64,000 nucleotides of DNA, taken from positions 17,265,524 through 17,329,523 of the forward strand of contig JAOWCC010001501.1 in assembly GCA_030867875.1 (NCBI GenBank), written 5' to 3'. Every line of letters starts with the position of its first letter. Positions within the stretch are counted from its first letter, which is position 1. The position numbers and the translations under genes were made by a program. This stretch comes from Actinernus sp. WN-2022. Taxonomy: Eukaryota; Cnidaria; Anthozoa; Actiniaria; Actinernidae. Shown in pieces: positions 29,473-40,687 of this stretch. Below the pieces are notes generated by a model that was not told the DNA's origin, ran no database searches, and saw nothing but the letters and a program-made list of their open reading frames with translations.

Positions 29473-29625
29473 ATGAACTGCTCATGCTACTCGTGATTTA
29501 TGGGCACTGAGTGATATTTTGAAAGTTATCAAATTGCACTCGCCTGAAGGCTCGTGCAGTTATCACTGAGAACTTTCAAAATATCACTCAGTACCTATAA
29601 ATCACGAGTAGCACGAGCAGTTCAT
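29473..29625. mobile_element. 153-bp hairpin element
   Basis: Arms of about 55 bp pair: ATGAACTGCTCATGCTACTC at left with its near complement ending at 29625, then GAGTGATATTTTGAAAGTT with AACTTTCAAAATATCACTC. No coding capacity. Confidence 0.8.
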
Positions 29626-30444
29626 GCGATTTCTTCTACTTATTGCAGCATTTTAGGCCAAGTCAAAAAAATAACATATCGTCCGATCCCCGTGCGCTTC
29701 CTTTTTTCAAGCCTTTTTCTTTTATATTTGTTATTGAGCATCGAGTCTGATCAAGAATAAACTGGTCGGGAAATATCATCGATTTACTAGCTACATGAAC
29801 TGCTATAAAAAGTGACAGGAAAGCTCGCCACGAAGTAACTATATGCCCAAACAGCCTCAAACTCGTACCGAACCTTTTCAATGCGGTCAGAAAAAAAGTA
29901 AAAACAAAAGATAATTTTTTTAAATAAAAACGGCCGCATCCTCCTTTTTATAAAAAAATCTGGACGATGAACATGTTTATTTTTTACTTGACCTTATATT
30001 ACAATGCTTTAGGATGCGTTTACAACCATTTTAACAAACTCTAAAACTCTTCAGTAAAATCTTAACTACAGAAGAACGTGTCAATATATATTCCTTAACC
30101 CTTTACATTCCTTGTTATTCTACCCAGAATTCATAAGCTACTTTTGGCAAGTCTCAATTCATGATATAAATAATTAAGTATCTATTTCAATTCTTGAAGA
30201 TTTGCCTTTTCAAACTTGACTTTCTATAAATTAGCTGGACTCCCCGTAGCTCTTACAGCTTTTTTTTGCTAAATTGTTCCCACTTAATCGAGTGATCGTC
30301 TCTAATTGGCAGTTATAATTAACGTGGGCACCATCTTGGATGTGTAAGTTTTCAAAGCACAAGGTCAAGGAGTTATTTCAATCAAGTTGGCCATTGCCCT
30401 TAAAAGGTCATCAGAGACCAGGCAAAGCTTCATTGACTACAAAT
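29626..30444. other. No recognised feature; 3' flank of SYTL gene
   Basis: AT-rich region beyond the stop of the minus-strand SYTL gene, so it should contain its 3' UTR. Possible poly(A) signals occur (for example TTTATT at about 29978 read as AATAAA on the minus strand), but none can be chosen. Confidence 0.4.
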
Positions 30445-30784
30445 CTACGAATGTTTTGTCGACTCCATCCCAGGCCTCAACGGTACAACCACCTGGATCC
30501 ACACATTCGGTCGTGTTAACATCGTATGCCATATTTGGGCCTCGTCTTCATTCGCGTCATCCCAGTCAAAGTCACTAGTTCCCAGTCCCAGTCTAAGCCC
30601 GCCGAGGAACTCGTCACGTGACGCAATGTCGTGATCCCATACGCTGATCTCCAGCACCCTCTCCCGCAAGTCATCCTGGGATAGTTCTTCGTACATCAGG
30701 TTGTAGTCCCAAGATGGATTGAGGCTTCGTTTGATGATAGCCGTTTTATGCTTCGTTTTGCCTTTCTTATCGGGAAGAAGAGAC
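30445..30784 (-). CDS. SYTL: SYTL-like gene, last exon (end of C2B)
   Basis: Acceptor TTTCTCGCCAG (30795-30785) opens the exon; the first G completes an ATG codon begun by the preceding exon. It encodes SLLPDKKGKTKHKT, SLNPSWDYNLMYEEL, VLEISVWDHDIASRDEFLGG, then an acidic helix (DDANEDEAQIWHTML), PNVWIQVVVPLR and a stop at 30447-30445. The LWQ-M--PN-W--LPLR type ending distinguishes synaptotagmin-like proteins (Slp, Drosophila bitesize) from classical synaptotagmins. The DHD pair of calcium-binding loop 3 is kept. The product should tether vesicles at the plasma membrane through phosphoinositide-binding C2 domains; this is family knowledge. Confidence 0.9.
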
Positions 30785-31029
30785 CTGGCGAGAAACACAT
30801 TTAGGGTAACGAAAATAAGCCACCGGATTTCTGGAAACTCGATCGCTTTTTGGCTAGTCAACCGCAGACAATTGATCAATGGACAGGACGAGCGCGAGCA
30901 GACCAATGACTGTCATTGGTCCAAATATATTTTGTCGAATAACAAAACAATGATTGAACGCTTAACTCGACTCAGCTGTCGCACAATATCATGATTTGTC
31001 CATGTTTCGCTATCAATTATTTCAGTATC

Positions 31030-31245
31030 GGCAAATAATTGAGTTTAGTATATACCACACCAGTGAATATCACTTTTCGCGCGCTCTGATTGGCTACTCA
31101 AACAGTGAATATGATTTCATATTCACCTTCGAGCAAAGCAGCGATCATCTCGCGCGTGTTTTTATCCATTTGACAGAAAATAAAATAACTATTTGATGCT
31201 GGCTATTCACCTGGAGTGTGGTATATACTAAAACAATTATTCAGT
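31030..31245. mobile_element. Intronic MITE, 216 bp
   Basis: Ends AATAATTGAGTTTAGTATAT and AGTATATAC...AATTATT pair over about 38 bp (left 31034-31072, right 31199-31240). Lies in the last intron of the SYTL-like gene. Confidence 0.7.
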
Positions 31246-31271
31246 GTTGGCGAATAGTGGTGGATATTTCG

Positions 31272-31374
31272 CCAATGGTAGTGTTTCGTTCCATATAGTC
31301 TCCCTCCATAATCATTTTCTCTACTGTTTTACAGTATTATGCAGGGAGACTATAAGGAACGAAACACTACCATG
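31272..31374. mobile_element. Intronic hairpin of about 100 bp
   Basis: TGGTAGTGTTTCGTTCC with AGTCTCCCTCCATAAT pairs with ATTATGCAGGGAGACT and GGAACGAAACACTACCA. Short loop, no coding sequence. Confidence 0.8.
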
Positions 31375-31518
31375 AAGTATATACCAATAATTGACAGCTC
31401 GCCGCAAACAAATCATACATGATAATTTATTCAGCCTCGTCCAATAATTGCTCAGACGCTACAGCGTTTACTGGCCTTGTAATACAACCTTCAAAGCGAT
31501 TCAGAAACCGGTACTTAC

Positions 31519-31715
31519 ATTTTACAAAATGGGTCAGACATCCCATCTGCGTCTTTCCCTGGGAGATTTTTAGCTTCCATGATATGAATGTGCAGCTCGC
31601 CCTTTGTCGGTAAGCTGACTCTTTTGCTTTTTTTCTTGACTTTGTCGGTCGTGACGTACTTTAACGAAAGTATAATCTCAGGTTGGCTGATGAACTCTGG
31701 GTCGTCATGGTTAGT
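31519..31715 (-). CDS. SYTL: SYTL-like gene, exon with start of C2B
   Basis: Acceptor: long T run then TTCCAG; first codon ACT in phase 0. Encodes TNHDDPEFISQPEIILSLKY, the basic VKKKSKRVSLPTKGELHIHI, then MEAKNLPGKDADGMSDPFCK. It ends in donor AT|GTAAGT at 31519/31518 (phase 2), which fits the next exon exactly. GELHIHIMEAKNL is the first C2B strand and KDADGMSDPF is calcium loop 1 with both Asp residues. The Lys/Arg-rich stretch is suited to acidic lipids. Confidence 0.9.
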
Positions 31716-31817
31716 CTGGAACAAAAAAAAAAAAAAAAAATGAAATGATTACTGTAGAATTCCTTAGGGGGGAGGGGGACACTGACTCTTGTTTCTGACG
31801 AAATATATATGTATTTT

Positions 31818-32104
31818 AGATCGAGTAGCAATGTGAACATTTTAAAATCTAAGCTTAAAACATATCTTTTTAAACGTGCATATAATTTATAGCTTGTGTT
31901 TTACTAGCTTTTATAGTCAATTTGTTTGTTATATTGTTTAAGTTCAATTTTAAATATATTTTAATTCTTAGCTTAAGCCATAATTAGTTCTATGATTGTA
32001 TAGTTAGTCATTAACACATCTTTCTATTATTTTTACTTGTATTGTAAAACGCTTAGAACAGAAAGGTATAAGCGCTATATAAATATTATCATTATTATTA
32101 TTAT
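31818..32104 (+). pseudogene. L2-like LINE 3' end
   Basis: Frame 31818-31892 reads SSSNVNILKSKLKTYLFKRA and a stop, the usual end of L2-type RT proteins. About 200 bp of UTR follows, ending GCGCTATATAAATATTATC and an (ATT)n tail. 5'-truncated insertion in a SYTL intron, in opposite orientation to the gene. Confidence 0.75.
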
Positions 32105-33536
32105 ATGTACGGCGGCACCGTGTCAGGGTTTGAACCTAATTTCGATTTCCGGGTCTGGATATTTCGTAAAAATATGTTGAATTCCGAGAAATAGACGATT
32201 TAGAATAATCAAATCAAGGGATCGTTTTCATAATAACTTGGAATCCGGGTTTTGCAGCAATTTTTTCTCGTAAAATCGGTTCGGGACCCATGGCCGCACA
32301 TACCTACCCATTTATCATACAAGTTCTCTCCGCCTCCCGGAGGGGGTAAAATTAAACCTGACTTTAAAAGCGCTGTTACATAGTGCAATTTTCCGCAATG
32401 GCGTTGTGTGACAAGTTGATGGCAACATTACATTGTGTGACACACCGTGCAAGCAGCGGGAACGTTTCGTGACAAGTTGCTGCATTGAATGTGGAAAGCA
32501 GAACTCGGATCTATACTTTCTGCTACAACAGCGGCAACAGATTTTAGCGTTGCATCCCACCGCGGCAAAACGTCACGCGCATGCGCTTGTGATGAGCCCA
32601 GCGCGCGTGTCCCGCCAGTTTCCCGCCAAAACTAAAGTAAAACAAAGGAAGCATCCCTGTTTCTAATTTTAGGTACGAATGTGAAATGTTTCGTGAAAAA
32701 CAAGAAAACTTCTTGAAGGCTAAGCCTAATAACAGGTTGGAGTTTTCTTAATTTATAATTCATTAAGTTATACTGAATTTTTGTATTTACTACTCGGAAA
32801 CTTGTATTTGAAACCAGAGCCTTCGTTCTTTAATTCGGCCAGCGGAGCACAACGTTTTGCCGCGGTGTGGCGTGGGGCGGCCTTCACCTCCTCGGCACGT
32901 GGAATAGTACTGGCTATCCAAACAATGCCTAACCCTGAAACAATACAAACCCTAACCCTAAAACAATGCAATTCTTTGTCAGTGCAGTCCAAATGGGATC
33001 CAATAAAATGCAAGATTTTGAGAGGTGAAGGGCTGCTGTGTGGCGTTGCATAGTGGTATAACATCCCTTGTTTAGCTATTCTCTATTTTATCTAATTTAC
33101 CATTGTTTGACAAGTTGCAGAGAATTTAAAAATGTATTCAAAAGATAAAAGGTAGGAGAGCAGCCACTAAAAGAAACAAGGGAATGACAAAACAAGTATT
33201 TTTCTCAAGCTACAATCTCATGCAAAACCCTTGACACACTAAACTTGCAGCAATTATTGAAGAAAACAATCTAAAATGACGACCACCACCCCCATGCACC
33301 CCCGCCCCCCGGACTACCCCTCTCAGTGTTGGTGATGTGTACTGCATACCCCCGTGTGTTCCCCCAGTAGGTGCTCAGTATATTTTACAACAATGAGATG
33401 GGGAGTGGGGTGGGGGTAATAATCATTGAATTTTCTTTCACCAATTGCAAAAACATAAATGTCTCAAGGTATTTTGCATGAGATTGTTGGTGTCCTGTTT
33501 CGATTATCGTGACCTGACTAAAATGACGTACGCTAC
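32105..33536. other. SYTL intron, repeats only
   Basis: About 32100-32340 holds an old element related to the poly-G-ended one at 51750-52345 (shared CACATAC-TACCCATTT end). About 32380-32620 has repeated GTGTGACAAGTTG-like words of unknown origin. CCCTAACCCTAAA-like words occur near 32930-32960. No exon seen. Confidence 0.4.
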
Positions 33537-33710
33537 CTTTTCACAAAGACGATACCACTTGGCTTGCGAAGTCTCCAGTGAATTGCCCGCTTCTGCATAC
33601 GCGCTCATATGTACCAAGACTTCGCCGAGAAAATCGTTAGGGCCAAACCGATCATTCCACACACTGATGCAGAGAGTCCGGGTTAAGAGTTCGTCATATC
33701 CAATGATGTA
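33537..33710 (-). CDS. SYTL: SYTL-like gene, exon with second half of C2A
   Basis: Acceptor TTCTATGTAG at 33711; frame TAC ATC ATT gives YIIGYDELLTRTLCISVWND, then RFGPNDFLGEVLVHM and QAKWYRLCEK. Donor AAG|GTAGCG at 33537/33536 is GT but otherwise weak; phase 0, matching the next exon. LTRTL-ISVW--RFG-N-FLGEV is diagnostic of Slp C2A. Compared with the family (VWxxDRFG) one residue is missing in loop 3, so the first Asp-equivalent position is lost and C2A may not bind calcium. Confidence 0.9.
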
Positions 33711-33830
33711 CTACATAGAAAAAAAAGAATCAGTTGTAGAAACTACAACAGTACACAAGATGTAGCTCATGTTCTTTCCCATCTTTTTGTTGTTTCAGCC
33801 GTTAAAAATCTCGAGAAGTTGAGAACTACG

Positions 33831-34605
33831 TTAAAGAGGAACTGAACCCTAAAATCAACCCAATGTCAGTATACAAAGATGTATTCGAAATAAATACGTT
33901 CTGCTATTTTATTTTTCTGTGTTGCGCATCTATGGACCTTATTCACACGGCGGCCGTGTTTAATCCCAGGGCCCGTTTCCTGAAAGCCCGATAAGTGCTA
34001 ATACAGAGTTAATTACCATGACAACTAATATGGTTTGTTGAGAGTTAATCCAGGATTAGCGCTAATCGGGCTTTCAGGAACCGGGCCCAGGAGTATAAAA
34101 GCATTTGTTTTGCACGCGTGAACTCGTTCTAAAACTGCTCAGTACGAGGCACGTGGAAAATGTATTGTTTCAAGCCAACATGGCTGCCGTGTGACCAAAG
34201 CCCATATGAGGAGAAAATTAGTCCTCAAGTTCGATTTTCCGCTGAAACATCTATATTGTGTGGTGGCTCAATTTAGTGCAAATTTCTCCATATCGTACGT
34301 CACACATACCAAGGAAAAACGATTACACCTCCAGCACAAAGAAAACACAATGGTCCGCAATTAGAAGCCGTTAGTCCCGCTATTCAATGTCGGGGAAAGC
34401 ATTGCAAAACTAATTTATTCCCCGTATCTGACGTCACAAATTACAAGACTTGAGCCGTCTGTACATAGCGGAGGTTGTGAGGAAGGTTTTTGGATTTTCT
34501 TTTCCTAGACGCGCAACACAGAAAAATAAAATAGCAGAACCTATTTATTTCGAATACACGTTTGTACAGACATTGGGTTGATTTTAAGGTTCGGTTCCCC
34601 TTTAA
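33831..34605. mobile_element. TTAA-ended element with 100-bp inverted ends
   Basis: Ends TTAAAGAGGAACTGAACC and its complement (GGTTCGGTTCCCCTTTAA); pairing extends about 100 bp inward (33831-33928 with 34509-34605). No ORF. A second MITE is nested at 33969-34088. Located in a SYTL intron. Confidence 0.85.
33969..34088. mobile_element. Nested 120-bp MITE (GGGCCCGTTTCCTG ends)
   Basis: GGGCCCGTTTCCTGAAAGCC at left pairs with GGGCTTTCAGGAACCGGGCC at right. It is inside the larger element 33831-34605 and so is younger. Confidence 0.85.
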
Positions 34606-35942
34606 GGTCTTGAAAGCATTTTGGTCACGGCAATCCTAAATTTTGGCATGGCCCTTATTTTTGTTGGGTAAATGGAAATGTTCCGAGTAGGTGTGCCCGA
34701 AAATGTAAGGGTACTGAGACCAGCAGCTGCGAAAATGTATCGGACCGTTTGGAGTGCCGTGCCCAAGGTTTGTCCACATTTCTGTAAGTACTCAGCCGAA
34801 AATATAACGAACGAAACTATAGGCCAACCACGTCAGGATAATAGCCGTTTAAGGTGGAATGAGAAGCAACAGGAGCCGCCGTCACCCGGAGCGTCCATCT
34901 CCCATATTCGTCTATGATGCAGCATTCTTACAAACCGAGTTATTTTTAGAACGTATTTCAAGTGAGTTTGGGTCCGCTAGCCAATCACAAGCGTTTGCGT
35001 AAATTTAATTCAAATGGTCCAGATTTACTTAGTAGAATCCATTTTTCTGCGGCAGTGAGCCAGTCCCCCGCGTACGATTTTGCTTGAATATGCCTTAGTG
35101 TCTTAGGAGGTGTCTACAGTCCAAACTACATCTCGAAAATAAAGTATTTGTTATGCTATTGGCTCTTTTTTCTCTGAAAACTCAGACAAGCCACCATCCA
35201 GCCAATCGGATAAAGAGAAAACAAAAGATTTTTCAATCGCAAGTTTGAGAACTTTCCCCACACACGATATTCTTCGAAAGTTTGATCAAAAATAAATTCA
35301 AACCACAAAGAAATATCGAATGAATTTATAAGTATCAACCAATGAAATTACGAGAAAGAATAATAGAAAATTAACACCTTTTAACATTCCTTGCCGTGGA
35401 GCACTACAGTTCTTATCTGTACCATTACTTAATGAAGTTGCAGCCATATGTTGGTTGACCAAACAAGAGAAGTTAACGAGGCATCTTTTATTAACAACAT
35501 GCCGCGACGAAAGCGAACAATCCTGGTAGTGGTCTCCTGGAAGCAGCAAAACGGCCGGAAGAATAAACTACTAGTTTTTATTGGAAACCTGCATGAACCA
35601 CATATTTACAAGCTTTTCACGAAAGATTGCCAGAATAACAGACTTCTTGCTAGATATATAAGTCCACCATCTCGAAACACGTGCGTGTGTGTGATTGTGG
35701 TGTAGCCGGCTGGCAAAAGTACTTAAATCCTCAATGATTCTGGAATGCCATTTTACGTTTTTGGAGCCGGTGCCTGTCAGAATATAGGCGCGCGCCGTTT
35801 TTGTGGTAAATTGAAAGTAGCGGATCAAAATGTTGGCTCTCGTGCCAAATTTAGGAGTGCCGTACCAAACGGCTTGTCATGTACACCGAGCTTAAGGTTG
35901 TTTCTTTCCAGAATTTCCACACAAAATGCCAATGTGGGGTAA
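34606..35942. other. SYTL intron, fragments of a dispersed repeat
   Basis: About 34633-34760 and 35745-35940 contain diverged pieces of the repeat listed at 35943-36125 (words such as TGCCCGAAAATG, GTGCCGTACCAAACG). No exon recognised. Confidence 0.35.
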
Positions 35943-36125
35943 CAATTAAAGCCCGGTTTCCACGACAAGCATTTTGGGAACGGCAAACCAAACTGGCGGG
36001 CCGAGACTACCTTTTCACAGGGTTTCAAAACCCCTAGATTTTCAAGCACACTAACCCGGAACAATGCCATTTACACGACAAAAATAAGAGGTGTCGTGCC
36101 TGAAATGCTTGTCGTGTGAACGTTG
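35943..36125. mobile_element. Dispersed MITE-like repeat, family 4
   Basis: Starts near AAAGCCCGGTTTCCACGACA and ends with GCTTGTCGTGTGAACG, an imperfect inverted pair. Internal words (GGCGGGCCGAGACTACC, TTTACACGACAAAAAT) recur at about 56757-56947. Confidence 0.6.
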
Positions 36126-36336
36126 TTGTTTTCAGGCATAGCCACTGCAATTGTTCAGTTTCGTCTGTATTTCCCGTCCAAATCTTTGTTTGCTATAATC
36201 ACCCTCCGTTTCGGATCGGGCAAATAAATTGCATTCCTCTCAGCTCAGCCAAGCAAAATGGAGGAATGTTTTTATCTGTATTTAGGGGGTAAATCGTACA
36301 GATAGTTTGCATGGCGGTGTATGTGAGGACTCTCAC

Positions 36337-36433
36337 CTTCAGTACTTCGTCGTACTCAGGATTCAGGTTGTCCTTGATAGTTTTCGTCTTCTTCTTGCTC
36401 TTCTTGTCTGGCAGAAGATAAGTCTTCACATAC
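36337..36433 (-). CDS. SYTL: SYTL-like gene, exon with middle of C2A
   Basis: Acceptor CCGGTTTAG (36442-36434); the first G completes CCG (Pro) from the previous exon. Encodes YVKTYLLPDKKSKKKTKTIK and DNLNPEYDEVLK, the polybasic strand and the N-P-Y/F turn found in all tandem C2 proteins. Donor AAG|GTGAGA at 36337/36336, phase 0. The Lys cluster is the expected phosphoinositide-binding patch. Flanked upstream by a 32-bp minisatellite. Confidence 0.92.
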
Positions 36434-36454
36434 CTAAACCGGGTATTTTGTAGA

Positions 36455-36965
36455 TAATAACCTAACTTGAGATGAGGTAAATATAAACCATTACCTACTT
36501 GTGATGAGGTAAATATAAACAATAACCTACTTGTGATGAAGTAAATATCAACAATAACCTACTTGTGATGAGGTAAATATAAACAATAACCTACTTGTGA
36601 TGAGGTAAATATAAACAATAACCTACTTGTGATGAGGTAAATATAAACAATAACCTACTTGTGATGAGGTAAATATAAACAATAACCTACTTGTGGTGAG
36701 GTAAATATCAACAACCTACTTGTGATGAGGTAAATATCAACAATTACCTGCTTGTGATGAGGTAAATATCAACAATAACCTACTTGTGATGAGGTAAATA
36801 TAAACAATAACCTAATTATGATGAGGTAAATATATATACCATTACCTACTTGCGATGAGGTAAATATAAACCATTACCTACTTGGGATGAGGTAAATATA
36901 AACAATAACCTACTTGTGATGAGGTAAATATAAACAATAACCTACTTGTAATGAGGTAAATATAT
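36455..36965. repeat. 32-bp intronic minisatellite
   Basis: About 16 copies of a unit like CTACTTGTGATGAGGTAAAT followed by ATAAACAATAAC, 20-110 bp upstream of the C2A middle exon on its own strand. Each unit contains GAGGTAAAT on the plus strand. Variants include AAACCATTA and AATATCAACA forms. Confidence 0.95.
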
Positions 36966-37648
36966 ACACCAATTTAAAATAAGGTTGCAATTGTCCCGAT
37001 GACAAACGACAAGCAACATTCCCAGACCGAAATGCATTGTGGTTATAACTGTGCAGCTGTGCGAAACGGATAAACTACGGTGAATTCGCAAAATCGATTC
37101 GCAGGAGAACATTAATATTCTTCTTAAGGTTTTGACCTAATGAATTCAAATGAATTCAACCTGACTATCACCTACAACCACACTCCATTTCAGCCTGGGA
37201 ATGTCGCTGTTCGTTTGTCGTTAATTTTCCGGGACAACTTTTTTGAAATAGGTGTATACGGTTATTTACGGGGCGGGCGGAAGGTACGTATGGCGCGGCG
37301 TCGGGACGTTTTCAAGACCTAGATTTCACGATCCTAGTTTTCAAGATCCATACGGACCGACAAAGGCTGGTAAATAATGTTTTCCCCTTTAATCAGTTTA
37401 TTTATTTTATTTTGTTTTATTTGCTTACAGAAGTGATATTTTTTCAGTCTCGAGAATACGCTTTTTGTTTACTCAAATCACTGGCAATTTTCTGCAGTTT
37501 CCCAGGCTTTCAATACAAGATGTTCAATGCTGTTGGGTATGTTTCGTTAGAACCTTGTCAAAATATTTAATTAAAAATATTTTTTAAATGTGACTTTCGA
37601 GGAAAAGATAATGTCTAAGGACAAAGTAGTCTGTTGCGCCACCCATGC

Positions 37649-37897
37649 CAGCTGGGGTAGGTACTTCATATATGATATATTCATATATGATATATATTGT
37701 GTACCGAATATATTTCTAAATTCTACTGTTATTCTACTGCGTTCTACTGTGTTCTCCTGTATTCTACACAGGAGAACAGTAGAACGCAGTAGAATACAGG
37801 GAAACAGTGAAAACACAGGGGAACTAGAACACAGTAGAATTTAGAAATATATTCGGTACACAATATATATCATATATGAAGTACCTAGGCCAGCTGG
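37649..37897. mobile_element. 249-bp hairpin element with ATTCTACTGT units
   Basis: Outer ends CCAGCTGGGGTAGGTACTTC and its complement pair, then TCATATATGATATAT tracts. The centre has repeated ATTCTACTG on one side and CAGTAGAA(T/C) on the other. Near-complete self-complementarity. Confidence 0.8.
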
Positions 37898-38964
37898 GCT
37901 CTCACCACTGTGCGGACGCGGCTTCATATGTGAGTTGAGTTTGTTAATTCTTATCCAAGGATTTTTCTCCGCGTGTTCTCCCGTTTTCCTCCCTCCGTAA
38001 AATGAACATGTGAGTTGAGCGTTGAATACATAGCATATATGAATGTAGTGAGGAGTGTATGTGGAGAATGCTCGGATCATTAGTAGGATCTGCTAGAGGC
38101 CTTATAAGCCTCAATTTCCGAGGGTAAATAATATTTGATTTTTGATTTGTCTTTATAATCATTCAAATGTTTTCTTTCACGGGAGCCCTTGCGCATGCTA
38201 CAACCACTCTTCACGGGGGGTGGGGGGGAGTGTCGACTGGCAGAGAGCAGTTATCGAGTTACATGACGCGATCCACTAAGAACGCGGGATATAAAATATT
38301 TCATGGTTATAAGCGCTGATATTTGTCCGTCGATATTGCCTGTTACGGAAAGCGAAGATGGATAAATTGGATGTCGCAATTTTTCGGGTAAAAACTCAAC
38401 ATTGCATTCTCATACAAACACTGTATTTCCCGCCATGTTAGCCCTGATTAGCCATTATGCATTAAGGCCTTGGTGTTGCGACGGAGCTGTCTAGTTTCAC
38501 TTTCTAGTTTACAGCAGGAGCTCATTCCTGTCTACAGTTAGTTTGTTCATACTATGTTTCAACTTTGACAGGTCTGTCATATGTTTGCTTGGAAACAGAT
38601 GCATGATAAATTCAGCACTGCGTCTGCTAATCTTACTTACGCTAATGCATAAATTATAACGCAAAAGGCATTACGTATATACGCTTCTGTTGAATAGATG
38701 TTGAAACCGTTCAACAGAAGTTCATGAACCTCTGATAGAACCCAGCACGTACATTCCTTGACACACGTACGTACTTATTTTCTGCGAAGTTTTGGCATTT
38801 GCTAAACCACTATAATAAAATTTCACAGGGAAAATTACTAGTGTAGTTCATCTCACTTACTATGTTTGACACCATGCAACTATTTTAGCCAAATTTTAGT
38901 CCAAATTTACTCTCCGTGATTGGCTGGTTGCTAAACTTATTAACTTCATTCAGTGAGTTTTCTA
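37898..38964. other. SYTL intron, nothing recognised
   Basis: AT-rich. TGTATTTCCCGCCATGTTAG near 38420 is a scrap of the repeat at 58926-59360. A G tract lies at 38215-38229. Confidence 0.4.
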
Positions 38965-39324
38965 TACATGCATCAGGAGTTCCGGACTTCCGGTTGGATC
39001 ACCCTGCATTCTGGGTAGGTGGGCTCAGAAAAGTGGGCATCAACTTCCAGAGCGGCCATATTGGATTTGAGCGCAGTCAACTTTGAAACTTTATTAATCC
39101 CGTTCTAAAGCTTAAACATCGACTTAGAACTCCCAACTGAAGAATCTGTAAAGGTAAGATATTCCGTGTATTAGGTAGTAAGTTTTTGAACTTGCAAAGG
39201 AGCAAAAATTGACTGTACTCAAATCCAATATGGCCGATCTAGAAGTTGATGCCCACTTTTCTGAGCCTACCTACCCAGAATGCAGTGTGATCCAACCGGA
39301 AGTCCGGAACTCCTGATGCATGTA
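38965..39324. mobile_element. 360-bp MITE, family 5 copy A
   Basis: Ends TACATGCATCAGGAGTTCCG and its complement; pairing covers about 110 bp each side. The same sequence recurs at 63851-64000. No coding sequence. Confidence 0.9.
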
Positions 39325-39431
39325 TTGCTGAGTTTGCAATCAATGCACAGAGATTCAGATAACAACGACGTGGCGACCAAACAATAGAAGCAAACAACCA
39401 CTCTGACTTGTGTTAAAGCGTCAACTGAGAT

Positions 39432-39930
39432 GGTACCCTGGGTTCCAAAGACTTGAAGAAATGAAATGCGACGAGAGGAGAGAAAGGAGAGAAGAGGAGA
39501 AAATAGAAAAACAAGCGCCTTTGGTGTTATCCTTTGAGAATCTCACTTCCATGCGCTAGGCCAGCACTCACGGTTGCGCCTGGAAATGAGTATATTGCTG
39601 GTTTGCAATCAATCCCCAGAGATTCAAATAACAAATACGTGGCGGCCATTTTGGTTGAATCAAACAAAGAAATCTTCTGGTTTCATGGTTGATCGAACGA
39701 GGAATCTTTTGTTAACGTCAACCAAGATGGCGGTGATGACGTCACGTGCAACCCAGCAATCTGATTCAATCAGGGACGTGGTTCAAATTCTGAACGTAAT
39801 ATTCACATGGAAGTGACTAGATTCTTAACGGATAACATCAGAGGCTCTTCTTTTCCGTCTCTCTCCTGTCCTCTGGCTCTCCTCTCTCGCCTTTTATTTC
39901 TTAATTCGAGCCTCTGGAACCCAGAGTACC
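39432..39930. mobile_element. MITE with GGTACCCTGGGTTCC ends
   Basis: GGTACCCTGGGTTCCAAAG at left pairs with CTCTGGAACCCAGAGTACC at right; purine-rich (GAGAGGAG) and pyrimidine-rich blocks lie inside. The end resembles that of 61869-62036 (ACCCTGGTTCCAGAGG). 39586-39660 repeats 39324-39395 (TTTGCAATCAATSCMCAGAG). Confidence 0.6.
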
Positions 39931-40009
39931 GAGACGGCGGCGATGACGCCAAGTGAAAACAAGCAGTTACTTAAATAAATATCCATGATGATCAGATAAA
40001 CTCTGAATT

Positions 40010-40160
40010 TCTAACGGGACCTGAAACAACCATAGGGGCTGATCAAAGCCAGGATTCGGCTAAACCACAGATCGAATTGGAATTTAGCGTGTCGGTTTTT
40101 GTGGGGGGAAAAAAACCGGAGGACCCGAAGAAAAACCCTCTGAACAAGGGCGAGATACTA
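40010..40160. repeat. Dispersed repeat shared with 58700-58875
   Basis: Reverse complement of 58700-58875 by eye (GAATTTCTAACGGGACCTGA, GATCAAAGCCAGGA, AATTTAGCGTGT). It precedes two tRNA-like segments and may be part of the same composite element. Confidence 0.7.
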
Positions 40161-40324
40161 ACAAACTCAACTCACATAATGGCGCCGCGTCTGGGGATCT
40201 AGAGTTCCTAAGGAGAGGAATCGCTCACTTAATTAATTCATAAAATGACCATAGAAACTAACATAAATTAGCAGTAGTTTTAAAATGTACAAATTTGACA
40301 GCAATTGAGCGACGATGGTTGTTT

Positions 40325-40390
40325 AGTGTATAGTGGTTGCAACGTTTGCCTTACGAGTAGGCGGGAGTGGGGTTCGAGTTCCAGAAAATT
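40325..40390 (+). ncRNA. tRNA-derived SINE-like segment
   Basis: TAGTGGTTGCAACG resembles a Pol III A box and GGTTCGAGTTCC (40371-40382) a B box, about 30 bp apart. No full cloverleaf; more likely a SINE head than a tRNA gene. Confidence 0.4.
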
Positions 40391-40558
40391 TCTCAAATTG
40401 TTTTTACATCACCATTTTCTTGAGAAGTTTTTCTTGAGAACCTTTGCTCTAGGTGGGTAAGATCGTGTTTACTGACCGGTTAGGATTTTTCAGGATAGGA
40501 TTTTAGTTAGTTTATATTGTCATCAGTTTCATTAAGTGAGCGATTTCTCTCCTTTGGA

Positions 40559-40632
40559 GCTCGTCTGGGATCGAACCTGGGCCACAGAGGTGAGAGGCGA
40601 AGCGCTGAACCGCTGCACCACCCCGGCTGCCC
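40559..40632 (-). ncRNA. tRNA-derived SINE-like segment
   Basis: On the minus strand GGTGGTGCAGCGGTTCAGCG looks like an A box and GGTTCGATCCCAGAC a near-perfect B box (GGTTCGANNCC), about 35 bp apart. The acceptor-stem pairing of a true tRNA was not found. Confidence 0.5.
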
Positions 40633-40687
40633 GGGTACTATAGATGGACTCCACTAGTAATTTCCCCTGAATTTCACCGTTACTTAC

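Noticed and set aside
32920..32965. Telomere-like CCCTAA words near 32935
   Set aside because: Only two or three imperfect units, far too few for an interstitial telomere tract.
36455..36965. CRISPR-like regularly spaced repeats (also at 49473-49795)
   Set aside because: Units are contiguous tandem copies without unique spacers, in a eukaryotic intron; these are minisatellites.
40559..40632. A functional tRNA gene on the minus strand
   Set aside because: A and B boxes are present but no acceptor stem or anticodon arm could be folded; a SINE head is more likely.
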